DNA of 12,411 nucleotides from Nitrospirota bacterium. Lineage in GTDB: Bacteria > Nitrospirota > Thermodesulfovibrionia > UBA6902 > BMS3Bbin08. The translations under genes were made by a program, and so were the position numbers. Each line of letters opens with the position of its first letter. Within the stretch, counting starts at the first letter, position 1. This document shows, one piece after another, positions 7,355 to 12,411 of this stretch. The stretch is taken from the NCBI GenBank assembly GCA_030637135.1, contig DAOVVO010000029.1, positions 1 through 12,411 on the forward strand. The letters run 5' to 3'. The notes under the pieces are model-generated. The model was not told the DNA's origin. It was given only the letters and a program-made list of their open reading frames with translations, and did not search any database.

Positions 7355-7783
7355 ATGATATTAAATAAGGTGGTGGCACGTTTCAGAGATGGCAGGTTAA
7401 TAAAGGGAAAAACCCCTGACTTTGCACCAAAAAATAAATACTTTCATCTGGAAACACCTGATGGTCAAACAACAACTGTTCGCATGGACCAGTTGAAGGC
7501 AGTATTTTTTGTCAAGGATTGTGAAGGTAATAAAAACCATCAGGCTGATTATAATAATGTTGTCCCTGGGGGGGGAATGAAGATCAAGGTAACGTTTTTT
7601 GACGGAGAAATAGTAGTCGGGTATTCACTGAGCTATTTTTCGAATCCTTACGGTTTCTTTATGACACCATCTGACCTGAAAGGTAACAACGAACGTGTTT
7701 TTGTCGTTAAATCAGCAGTCGATACCGTAGAAATTATAGAGAATTCCAAAACTAAAGAAGGAGTGCAACAGCTGAATTCCTAA
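7355..7783 (+). CDS. DUF6982-like small protein of unknown function
   Basis: The 142-aa protein has no signal peptide or membrane helix and is probably cytoplasmic. It opens with KVVARFRDGRLIKGKTPDF, then NKYFHLETPDG, then QLKAVFFVKDCEGN; the second half repeats the theme with IKVTFFDGEIVVGYS, PYGFFMTPSDLKGNNERVFVV and ends with the AVDTVEII strand. This layout (two small beta modules around DG-E/R-hydrophobic-G, with the NNERVFVV stretch) is that of a widespread uncharacterised family that I recall as DUF6982, often seen near PilZ/c-di-GMP proteins; the link to that pathway is weak inference. It stands alone with its own promoter and ribosome site. The gene is followed by 84 bases with no clear terminator. 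Confidence 0.75.
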   Translation: MILNKVVARFRDGRLIKGKTPDFAPKNKYFHLETPDGQTTTVRMDQLKAVFFVKDCEGNKNHQADYNNVVPGGGMKIKVTFFDGEIVVGYSLSYFSNPYGFFMTPSDLKGNNERVFVVKSAVDTVEIIENSKTKEGVQQLNS

Positions 7784-7867
7784 TCTTGTTTTATTTCGCT
7801 TATTATTCTATTCAGAACTCCCTGCCATAAAATCAATTTTTTTTACCACCACCATATTCATACACGT

Positions 7868-8047
7868 TTAGAGGTTTAAAGAAAACGGTATGCGCCATTC
7901 CAATAAAAGCTGCCCGAGATGTAAACTGGATTTTATCTCTGCATTTTCTATAAGGTAATCCTCTGTAACCCCATATGCGGGCATAAATGCTGAACAGACG
8001 TAGCATTTCACATGAAAGTACTTAAAACCTCCTCCCTGAATTCTCAT
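7868..8047 (-). pseudogene. Probable C-terminal remnant of a DsrE-family (sulfur-relay-like) gene
   Basis: This 59-codon ORF opens with ATG at 8047, just after an in-frame TGA, and ends in TAA. Its reading KCYVCSAFMPAYGVTEDY, then LIENAEI, then LGQLLLEW, and a terminal PFSLNL follow the pattern of the C-terminal half of DsrE-family proteins (VYVC..C....G.T.EDLI.GAE....L.ELLLEAD.V.SF). Full proteins of that family have about 115-120 residues, so the N-terminal half is missing. The family member role would be sulfur-relay or thiol chemistry; Cys18 matches the conserved cysteine. There is no Shine-Dalgarno site before the ATG. It lies 36 bases after mqnB on the same strand, so it may be transcribed with it. 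An intact short gene cannot be excluded. The assignment is by memory of the family pattern. Confidence 0.5.
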
Positions 8048-8083
8048 TAATCAATGCGTACAAAAGGGAAAAGGGTATTAACA

Positions 8084-8824
8084 CTATACGCGAGAACTGA
8101 TCATCTTCAAAACCGCTTCCTGGCAGTTATCAGAAGCACGGGGTAAATTCCATTTTCTCTTATCACGTACTCCGACGATATTGCTTACACCTCTTATTTC
8201 AAACATGGGTATATTATAGAGAGTGCATATCTGTGCAATAGCCGCGCCTTCCATGTTTTCGCAGATTGCTTTAAACCGCTTTTCAAGTTCAACCGCCCTC
8301 GTGTGTGTGCCTGTTGAAGTTGATACAGTGACAAAAGCACCTGATTTTACTCTTGTGATGCGTGACGAGTAATGTGTAATGCGTTTAAAAGATTTAAAAG
8401 CCCTTTTAAAAAACGTGTTATCCAATGGAAATTCGTTAAAGTATTTTTTCTTTCCAATCTGAACAAGCGGGATTCCGGTTTCTTTAATCCCTTTCCATCC
8501 TCCTGAAGTTACTGCCCCCTCATCACCGTTTATCTCCTTGGTTGCGATTGCGATGTCTCCGATATGGAGCCCGGACTGCGGGTATGCACCGCAGACCCCT
8601 GCATTAATGATACGCCTTAGTGGAAAATGTTCAATGAGAACTGTTGCAGCATGTGCAGCGTTCACCTTGCCAATACCGGTATGCATCACAATGACGTTGG
8701 AGTCTGAAAGTTTACCCCTATAAATAGTTTTCCCGGCAATTCTTTTTGTACGGACACGTTTCAGATGCGCCAGAATGTTATCTGACTCAAAAGACATCGA
8801 CACTAAAATAGCAAGAAATCCCAT
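8084..8824 (-). CDS. mqnB: Futalosine hydrolase MqnB (menaquinone synthesis)
   Basis: MqnB splits futalosine into dehypoxanthinyl futalosine and hypoxanthine in the alternative menaquinone route. The 246-aa protein has the nucleoside-phosphorylase/MTAN-type fold: N-terminal strand GFLAILVS, HTGIGKVNAAHAA (48-60), the GVCGAYPQSGLHIGDI motif (76-91), VTVSTSTGT (165-173), the substrate-binding ENMEGAA (189-195) and EIRGVSNIVGVRD (209-221) with the downstream Trp typical of MqnB. Without the SNIVG-RD-W pattern it could be taken for an MTA/SAH nucleosidase. Residues 148-157 (RITHYSSRIT) are encoded by a dispersed repeat (see 8358-8374) and lie in a variable loop, so function is probably kept. There is no Shine-Dalgarno site before the ATG; the predicted leader is only about 6 bases. 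The other mqn genes are not in the window. Confidence 0.9.
   Translation of the reverse strand: MGFLAILVSMSFESDNILAHLKRVRTKRIAGKTIYRGKLSDSNVIVMHTGIGKVNAAHAATVLIEHFPLRRIINAGVCGAYPQSGLHIGDIAIATKEINGDEGAVTSGGWKGIKETGIPLVQIGKKKYFNEFPLDNTFFKRAFKSFKRITHYSSRITRVKSGAFVTVSTSTGTHTRAVELEKRFKAICENMEGAAIAQICTLYNIPMFEIRGVSNIVGVRDKRKWNLPRASDNCQEAVLKMISSRV
8358..8374. repeat. Dispersed repeat copy inside mqnB
   Basis: ATGCGTGACGAGTAATG on the plus strand matches 16 of 17 bases of 8952-8968. On the coding strand it is read in frame as part of RITHYSSRIT. It is followed at once by a further partial copy, TGTAATGCG (8375-8383). Confidence 0.75.
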
Positions 8825-8836
8825 AAGTTGTGGTGT

Positions 8837-8842
8837 ATTATA
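8837..8842 (-). promoter_or_regulatory. Possible -10 box of mqnB
   Basis: On the minus strand a perfect TATAAT sits 12 bases before the ATG, preceded by an overlapping TATACT. No good -35 box lies at the right distance, so confidence is limited. If real, transcription starts near 8830 and the message is nearly leaderless, which agrees with the absent Shine-Dalgarno site. Confidence 0.4.
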
Positions 8843-8951
8843 GTATAATTTTGGTTATTTATCGTGCAGAAATGTTATAGCATAACGGCGCAGTAAGAAG
8901 GAGTTTGCAGGACATACAAAGTGATCAAGGGTTTAAAAACCGTAATCTGAT

Positions 8952-9005
8952 ATGCGTGATGAGTAATGAAAAGTAACAACATATAACGCGTTACCCCTCA
9001 CGCAT
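8952..9005. repeat. Inverted repeat built from the same dispersed unit, upstream of the DUF1460 gene
   Basis: The left arm ATGCGTGATGAGTAA (8952-8966) and right arm TTACCCCTCACGCAT (8991-9005) are complementary at 13 of 15 positions around a 24-base loop. The left arm is the same unit found in mqnB. It ends 25 bases before the DUF1460 start codon. Possible roles are a transcription-end hairpin, a regulator site or a non-autonomous mobile palindrome. Confidence 0.7.
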
Positions 9006-9030
9006 TACAAAACGTTTTTTAAATTATCCA

Positions 9031-9777
9031 ATGAATGAACATATCCGTTTAGGGAAATGGACGCAGGAAACATTAGACCATACAATACGTGAATACTCAA
9101 AGATGTTGAGGGCAGGTTCTCGGATACATGCCATTTCACAGCAGTTCCTCTCTATAGAGTATAAAGAATCAACATTAATTGGAGATATGGACTCTCCAGA
9201 GGTTTTTGTCATAAATCTTGAAGGTCTTGATTGTTTTACATTCATTGATTACGTAGAGGCAATGCGGCTTTCAAAATCATTTTCTGAATTCAAAGAAAAA
9301 TTAAAGAAGGTAAGGTACCGGTCAGGAACTATTTCCTTTGAAAACAGAAATCACTTTTTTACTGACTGGCGGGTATTTAATTCTTGTTTTGTCCAGGATG
9401 TTACTGAACGTATCGGTCATCAACATACCGTAACAATCCAAAAAACACTGAACAAAAGAGCAGACGGGACAAATTTTGTTCAGGGAATTCCCCCCGTAGA
9501 GAGAACAGTAACATATGTCCCTTCAGATGTTATGGATGATTCAGTGTGCAAGAAACTGTTAACAGGGGACTATGTTGGAATATATTCACGTATGCCCGGT
9601 CTGGATGTCTCACATGTTGGCATTATCATCAAGGACAGGGATTCAACGTACTTAAGGCATGCGTCTTCAGAAAAGGAACAGAGAAAAGTTATTGACCAGG
9701 ATTTTAAAAAATATGTATCTGCCACGCCAGGAATAGTCGTGCTAAGACCGAAGGACTCGCTGAACGCCGGACAATGA
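9031..9777 (+). CDS. DUF1460 family amidase (NlpC/P60-type peptidoglycan-recycling enzyme)
   Basis: The studied Bacteroides members of DUF1460 are NlpC/P60-like cysteine amidases that cut the MurNAc-L-Ala bond of muropeptides. The 248-aa protein has the likely nucleophile Cys68 in LEGLDCFTFIDYVEA, the family motif ENRNHFFTDW (104-113), the catalytic-type His195 in LDVSHVGIII and a second conserved His210 in LRHASS. The gene overlaps ampG by four bases (ATGA), so the two act together: AmpG brings anhydro-muropeptides in and this enzyme would remove the peptide. No signal peptide is visible, and the frame upstream has no other start before a stop, so a cytoplasmic site is implied unless the 5' end has been changed by the adjacent repeat. 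No Shine-Dalgarno site is seen before ATG 9031. Confidence 0.85.
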   Translation: MNEHIRLGKWTQETLDHTIREYSKMLRAGSRIHAISQQFLSIEYKESTLIGDMDSPEVFVINLEGLDCFTFIDYVEAMRLSKSFSEFKEKLKKVRYRSGTISFENRNHFFTDWRVFNSCFVQDVTERIGHQHTVTIQKTLNKRADGTNFVQGIPPVERTVTYVPSDVMDDSVCKKLLTGDYVGIYSRMPGLDVSHVGIIIKDRDSTYLRHASSEKEQRKVIDQDFKKYVSATPGIVVLRPKDSLNAGQ

Positions 9778-11018
9778 AGACTGAAAAACGCAATTCCATG
9801 CTTAAAGTAATATTCAGCGGTCGAATGCTGGTTACCCTTGTTATGGGTTTTGCGAGCGGTCTGCCCCTTCTTTTAACCATAACGGTGTTGCAGGCATGGA
9901 TGACAGAAGAAGGAGTCGACTTGACCATAATAGGATTAATGATTCTCGTGGGTCTTCCCTACTCCTTGAAATTCCTCTGGGCACCTGTTCTCGACCGTTT
10001 TACCCTTCCCTTTCTGGGACGGAGAAGGAGATGGCTTCTGATTGCTCAGCTTGCACTGATTCTTGCCATTGCAGGCCTGGGACTCACTAATCCCAAAAAC
10101 AATCCATGGATTGTGGCGTTCGCAGCATTCCTCGTGACTTTCTTTAGTGCCTCTCAGGACATTGTAATTGATGCCTACAGAAGAGAAGACCTTTCAGATG
10201 AGGAACTGGGGCTTGGCTCTTCCCTTTATGTTAACGGATACCGGGTCGGAATGCTCCTTGCCGGAGGCGGCGGTCTCATAATGGCTGATCACATGTCGTT
10301 TTCACAGGTTTATCTGGTAATGGCAGCCTGCATGCTGCCGGGCGTCTTAACGACTGTGCTGGCACGAGAACCTGTCATTACTGCCGGAACACCTCAAACA
10401 ATGGCAGAAGCTGTTTTTAATCCCTTGATAGAATATTTCAGCCGAAGCGGAGCTCTCTGGATGCTGGCATTTATACTGTTGTACAAGATTGGTGACACCA
10501 TGGCAAGTGCCATGACTATGCCGTTTTACCTTGATATAGGATTTTCAAAAACAGAAATCGGTGCGGTTGTAAAACTGTTTGGTTTCTGGGCAACCATTGC
10601 CGGAAGTCTCATCGGCGGGGTAATCATGCTCCGGATGGGAATAAACCGTTCCCTCTGGATATTTGGTTTTCTTCAGGCACTATCAACTGCCGGCTTTGCT
10701 GTTCTCGCCCGTATCGGCCACAGTGTCCCGGCCTTGTCCGGAGTTATTGCCTTTGAGAATTTAAGCAGCGGCATGGGCACAGCCGCCTTCATCGCATTCA
10801 TGGCAAGTATAACCAATAAAAAATTTACTGCCACGCAATACGCGCTTTTAACGAGCCTCATGGCGGTTCCCAGAACAGTTGCGTCAGCTCCAACAGGTTT
10901 TTTTGCAAAACATATGGGATGGGTAAGTTTTTTTATAGCGTGTACTCTTATTGCCATCCCCGGTATGCTGCTCCTCCTTAAATTTGCACCCTGGAAGACA
11001 GAAGAGGAATCAAGGTAA
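9774..11018 (+). CDS. ampG: AmpG-family muropeptide permease (MFS)
   Basis: AmpG imports GlcNAc-anhydroMurNAc peptides from the periplasm with proton symport for cell-wall recycling. The 414-aa protein has about 12 membrane helices. Family signatures are MGFASGLPLLLTITVLQAWM, VGLPYSLKFLWAPVLDRF, the basic loop GRRRRWLL, SASQDIVIDAYRRE and NGYRVGMLLAGGG. The long N-terminal match to AmpG, and the DUF1460 amidase overlapping upstream, separate it from other MFS sugar carriers. It is shorter than E. coli AmpG (491 aa), which has two extra C-terminal helices, but of usual size for non-enteric members. The ATG at 9774 overlaps the amidase stop; a second Met at 9798 is an alternative start that keeps the first helix. 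Confidence 0.92.
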   Translation: MKTEKRNSMLKVIFSGRMLVTLVMGFASGLPLLLTITVLQAWMTEEGVDLTIIGLMILVGLPYSLKFLWAPVLDRFTLPFLGRRRRWLLIAQLALILAIAGLGLTNPKNNPWIVAFAAFLVTFFSASQDIVIDAYRREDLSDEELGLGSSLYVNGYRVGMLLAGGGGLIMADHMSFSQVYLVMAACMLPGVLTTVLAREPVITAGTPQTMAEAVFNPLIEYFSRSGALWMLAFILLYKIGDTMASAMTMPFYLDIGFSKTEIGAVVKLFGFWATIAGSLIGGVIMLRMGINRSLWIFGFLQALSTAGFAVLARIGHSVPALSGVIAFENLSSGMGTAAFIAFMASITNKKFTATQYALLTSLMAVPRTVASAPTGFFAKHMGWVSFFIACTLIAIPGMLLLLKFAPWKTEEESR

Positions 11019-11028
11019 TTCATAACAA

Positions 11029-11053
11029 ACAGGGAACTATAACATTCCCCTGT
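11029..11053 (+). terminator. Possible hairpin after ampG
   Basis: ACAGGGAA (11029-11036) pairs with TTCCCCTGT (11045-11053), with one bulged C and an 8-base loop, 10 bases after the ampG stop. No T-run follows, so if it ends transcription it is not a classic intrinsic terminator. The remaining 11054-11208, between the convergent ampG and cytochrome genes, holds only AT-rich sequence. Confidence 0.4.
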
Positions 11054-11208
11054 CTGCAACACTTGCTCATGTTCAACATCTGGATATTGATAACACTGAT
11101 GATTTATCATTGAAAATGAGACAAAAAAACATCGTATTAGACTTTCTTTTTTAAATAACTTTTAGAGGGAGAAAATTTTAATTCTATTGCCTTATCATAG
11201 CGCTACTA

Positions 11209-12135
11209 TTACATACCCAATTCCCCTATTATCGGACCATAACCTCTATACTTAACGGGGATATAACTTTCATGATGACCCATACCAAAACCCATTCTCC
11301 CCATCATTCGGCGGAACATACTGATTTTTTGTGCCTCTACGGGTAAAGTACGCGCAAAAGTCAGAAGGTCGTTGATATCCTCTTCACTCCATTTATTTAT
11401 AATTGCTGATGGCATTCTGGTACCGGGTTGGCCTGCTCTGACCTTGTGAATAAATTCCCAAGGGTTCTCATTAGCTACAGTACCAACAAACTCGGGTTTT
11501 CCACTATCCCCAAAGTTTATCATCGTGCCAACTCCGCCATGGCACATGTGCATACACGTATTCATAAATATAATGCGTCCAGCATTAGGATCACCTTTAA
11601 CGGGGATACCATCACTACTTACTAATTTATTAGTGTCAGTAAGTCCTTTCTTCATAAAAAGTGCAAGGTCTGCAATGTCCTCATCGTTAACATATTTACT
11701 AAAATCATGCTCTTTGTTTGTAAAACCCTTAAGAACAGCCTCAAGTTCCTTAAGAGACATTTTCTCGGCAGATTGTAAAACTCCTTTAAACCCTGTGTAA
11801 TGTGAGCCTTTGCTGTATGCCCCGTCCTTACCGCGGTAGTCCCATCCATGGCATTCTTTGCATCGATAGGTAGCATATCCTCTCCGCTTGTTAGTAGTTT
11901 GCATTTTCCAGAGCGGATGATCTTCCCCCGGCTTAACCGTATCGACGGTTGTTCTCCACCAGTTGTCATAGAGCTGACCGCCCCTGCTTATGTGCATTTC
12001 CTCGCTAAATCTCTCCTGCTGATATTGCATTGGAGAGATATCATGCATACCTCCTCTCATCATGCCCCTCATCTGTGCCCATGTTACTGTAAAAAACACC
12101 ATAATAATAATTAAAGCAATGATAATTCTTTTCAC
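11209..12135 (-). CDS. Periplasmic dihaem cytochrome c with Met/His-rich ends
   Basis: This is an exported electron carrier or oxidoreductase subunit. The 308-aa precursor has a signal peptide (KRIIIALIIIMVFFTVTWA, cleavage near residue 20). The first cytochrome domain contains RGGQLYDNWW, the haem site C92-K-E-C95-H96 followed by GWDYRGKDGAYSKG, and the likely axial Met161 in ALFMKKG. The second domain has C194-M-H-M-C198-H199, a CX3CH site, and the likely axial Met241 in TRMPS, within the typical ANENPWEFIHKVRAGQPG. Met-rich stretches lie at 22-36 and 273-285, the latter followed by GHH. The start is GTG at 12135, chosen for the AAGGAGG 8 bases upstream. I cannot name the redox partner. It is convergent with ampG and has its own control region. 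Confidence 0.88.
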   Translation of the reverse strand: MKRIIIALIIIMVFFTVTWAQMRGMMRGGMHDISPMQYQQERFSEEMHISRGGQLYDNWWRTTVDTVKPGEDHPLWKMQTTNKRRGYATYRCKECHGWDYRGKDGAYSKGSHYTGFKGVLQSAEKMSLKELEAVLKGFTNKEHDFSKYVNDEDIADLALFMKKGLTDTNKLVSSDGIPVKGDPNAGRIIFMNTCMHMCHGGVGTMINFGDSGKPEFVGTVANENPWEFIHKVRAGQPGTRMPSAIINKWSEEDINDLLTFARTLPVEAQKISMFRRMMGRMGFGMGHHESYIPVKYRGYGPIIGELGM

Positions 12136-12143
12136 CGCATATG

Positions 12144-12150
12144 CCTCCTT
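12144..12150 (-). promoter_or_regulatory. Ribosome binding site fixing a GTG start
   Basis: AAGGAGG on the minus strand lies 8 bases before GTG 12135. An ATG between them (12140-12138) is out of frame, only 3 bases from the Shine-Dalgarno site, and stops after two codons. Confidence 0.8.
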
Positions 12151-12156
12151 TATAAT

Positions 12157-12174
12157 TGTTACATTGTTGTAACA
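12157..12174. promoter_or_regulatory. Perfect inverted repeat, probable operator of the cytochrome gene
   Basis: TGTTACA-TTGT-TGTAACA has 7-base arms around 4 bases. It ends 7 bases upstream of the Shine-Dalgarno site, in the 5' leader or at the promoter edge. Size and symmetry fit a dimeric helix-turn-helix repressor. It is not an FNR box (TTGAT-N4-ATCAA); the regulator is unknown. Confidence 0.6.
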
Positions 12175-12191
12175 TGTTTCTGAGATAATTC

Positions 12192-12220
12192 TCTATATTT
12201 ATTTATATCTAAAATGAAAA
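12192..12220 (-). promoter_or_regulatory. Weak sigma70-type promoter candidate for the cytochrome gene
   Basis: On the minus strand TTTTCA (12220-12215) and TATAGA (12197-12192) are 17 bases apart, four of six matches each. In this AT-rich stretch such a match can arise by chance. If real, the inverted repeat at 12157-12174 is just downstream of the transcription start, a good place for repression. Confidence 0.35.
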
Positions 12221-12276
12221 GATTACTATGATTAAAATCATAACTTCAAATATAATTAGAACTCCCTTCAGCACAT

Positions 12277-12306
12277 CGATACGTCGATACGATCCCGAAC
12301 TACGGG
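12277..12306. repeat. Short tandem repeat next to a CCCG/CGGG palindrome
   Basis: CGATACGT (12277-12284) is followed by CGATACGA (12285-12292), then CCCG-AACTA-CGGG (12294-12306). The palindrome resembles the TCCCGA-AGCA-TCGGGA unit in tolA. It may be a fragment of a dispersed repeat. I see no gene in 12240-12411. Confidence 0.35.
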
Positions 12307-12338
12307 TACTACGCTCGTTATTTCATTTGAAAGCTACT

Positions 12339-12357
12339 AAAAAGGTTTTAGAAACCT
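12339..12357 (-). terminator. Weak possible terminator for a gene entering from the right
   Basis: Read on the minus strand, AGGTTT-CTA-AAACCT is followed by TTTT. The stem is only six pairs with three-base loop and two G-C pairs, so it is marginal. It would end a minus-strand transcript that begins beyond the window. Confidence 0.3.
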
Positions 12358-12411
12358 GAGTTAAAACCATTGTTATGGAAATGTTAGTTGCAATCTGTAA
12401 TCTTGTATTCA

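Noticed and set aside
7876..8005. Second frame in the DsrE-like fragment, reading ATG CTA CGT CTG and ending in a GGGKKN tail
   Set aside because: It has plausible composition, and I considered a frameshift joining it to the DsrE-like frame, but the first frame alone keeps the LLLEW...SLNL end expected for DsrE proteins, so the second frame is not needed.
8905..8976. TTG-initiated 23-codon ORF before the DUF1460 gene
   Set aside because: It is only two bases from AAGGAG, too close for initiation, has no similarity that I can see and is partly made of the dispersed repeat.
10673..11110. Long minus-strand open frame (145 codons) opposite ampG
   Set aside because: It lies almost wholly antisense to strongly conserved ampG codons, has no ribosome site and no recognisable domain; it is a shadow of the real gene.

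Overview
The window (about 40% G+C by eye, many AT-rich spacers) comes from a diderm bacterium. It carries a complete Tol-Pal envelope locus, a C-terminal beta-barrel outer-membrane protein, lipoprotein signals, a muropeptide-recycling pair, the futalosine-route menaquinone gene mqnB and a periplasmic multihaem cytochrome c. Tol-Pal plus the futalosine pathway plus c-type cytochromes suits an anaerobic or microaerobic lineage such as Nitrospirota or a related (former delta-proteobacterial) group. This placement is inference from gene style only; no rRNA or marker gene is present.

Positions 182-6979 (+) form one tight gene run: tolQ, tolR, tolA/tonB-like, tolB, pal, cpoB, moaA and an unrecognised outer-membrane beta-barrel gene. 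The first four overlap by 4-35 bases and cpoB/moaA share one base, so they are probably one transcript. TolQ-TolR-TolA form the proton-driven inner-membrane complex; TolB, Pal and CpoB are its periplasmic and outer-membrane partners. The molybdenum-cofactor gene moaA is functionally out of place here. A likely promoter (144-172) sits so close to the tolQ start that the mRNA may be almost leaderless.

Positions 6980-7354 are non-coding, with three successive small hairpins and then a well-formed sigma70-type promoter (TTGACG-17-TAAAAT) that drives a 142-aa DUF6982-like gene.

Positions 7868-8824 (-) hold mqnB (futalosine hydrolase) followed 36 bases downstream by a 59-codon ORF that reads like the C-terminal half of a DsrE-family protein, probably a gene remnant. 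A short repeat (ATGCGTGAYGAGTAATG) occurs once inside mqnB, in frame, and again as half of an inverted repeat between mqnB and the next gene.

Positions 9031-11018 (+) hold a DUF1460 (NlpC/P60-type) amidase overlapped by an AmpG-type muropeptide permease: a compact peptidoglycan-recycling unit. The amidase has no visible signal peptide.

Positions 11209-12135 (-) encode a two-haem cytochrome c with one normal CXXCH site, one unusual CX3CH site and Met/His-rich segments at both ends. A perfect 7+4+7 inverted repeat lies just upstream of its ribosome binding site. The right edge (12240-12411) holds short repeats and a weak possible terminator, but no gene that I can see.
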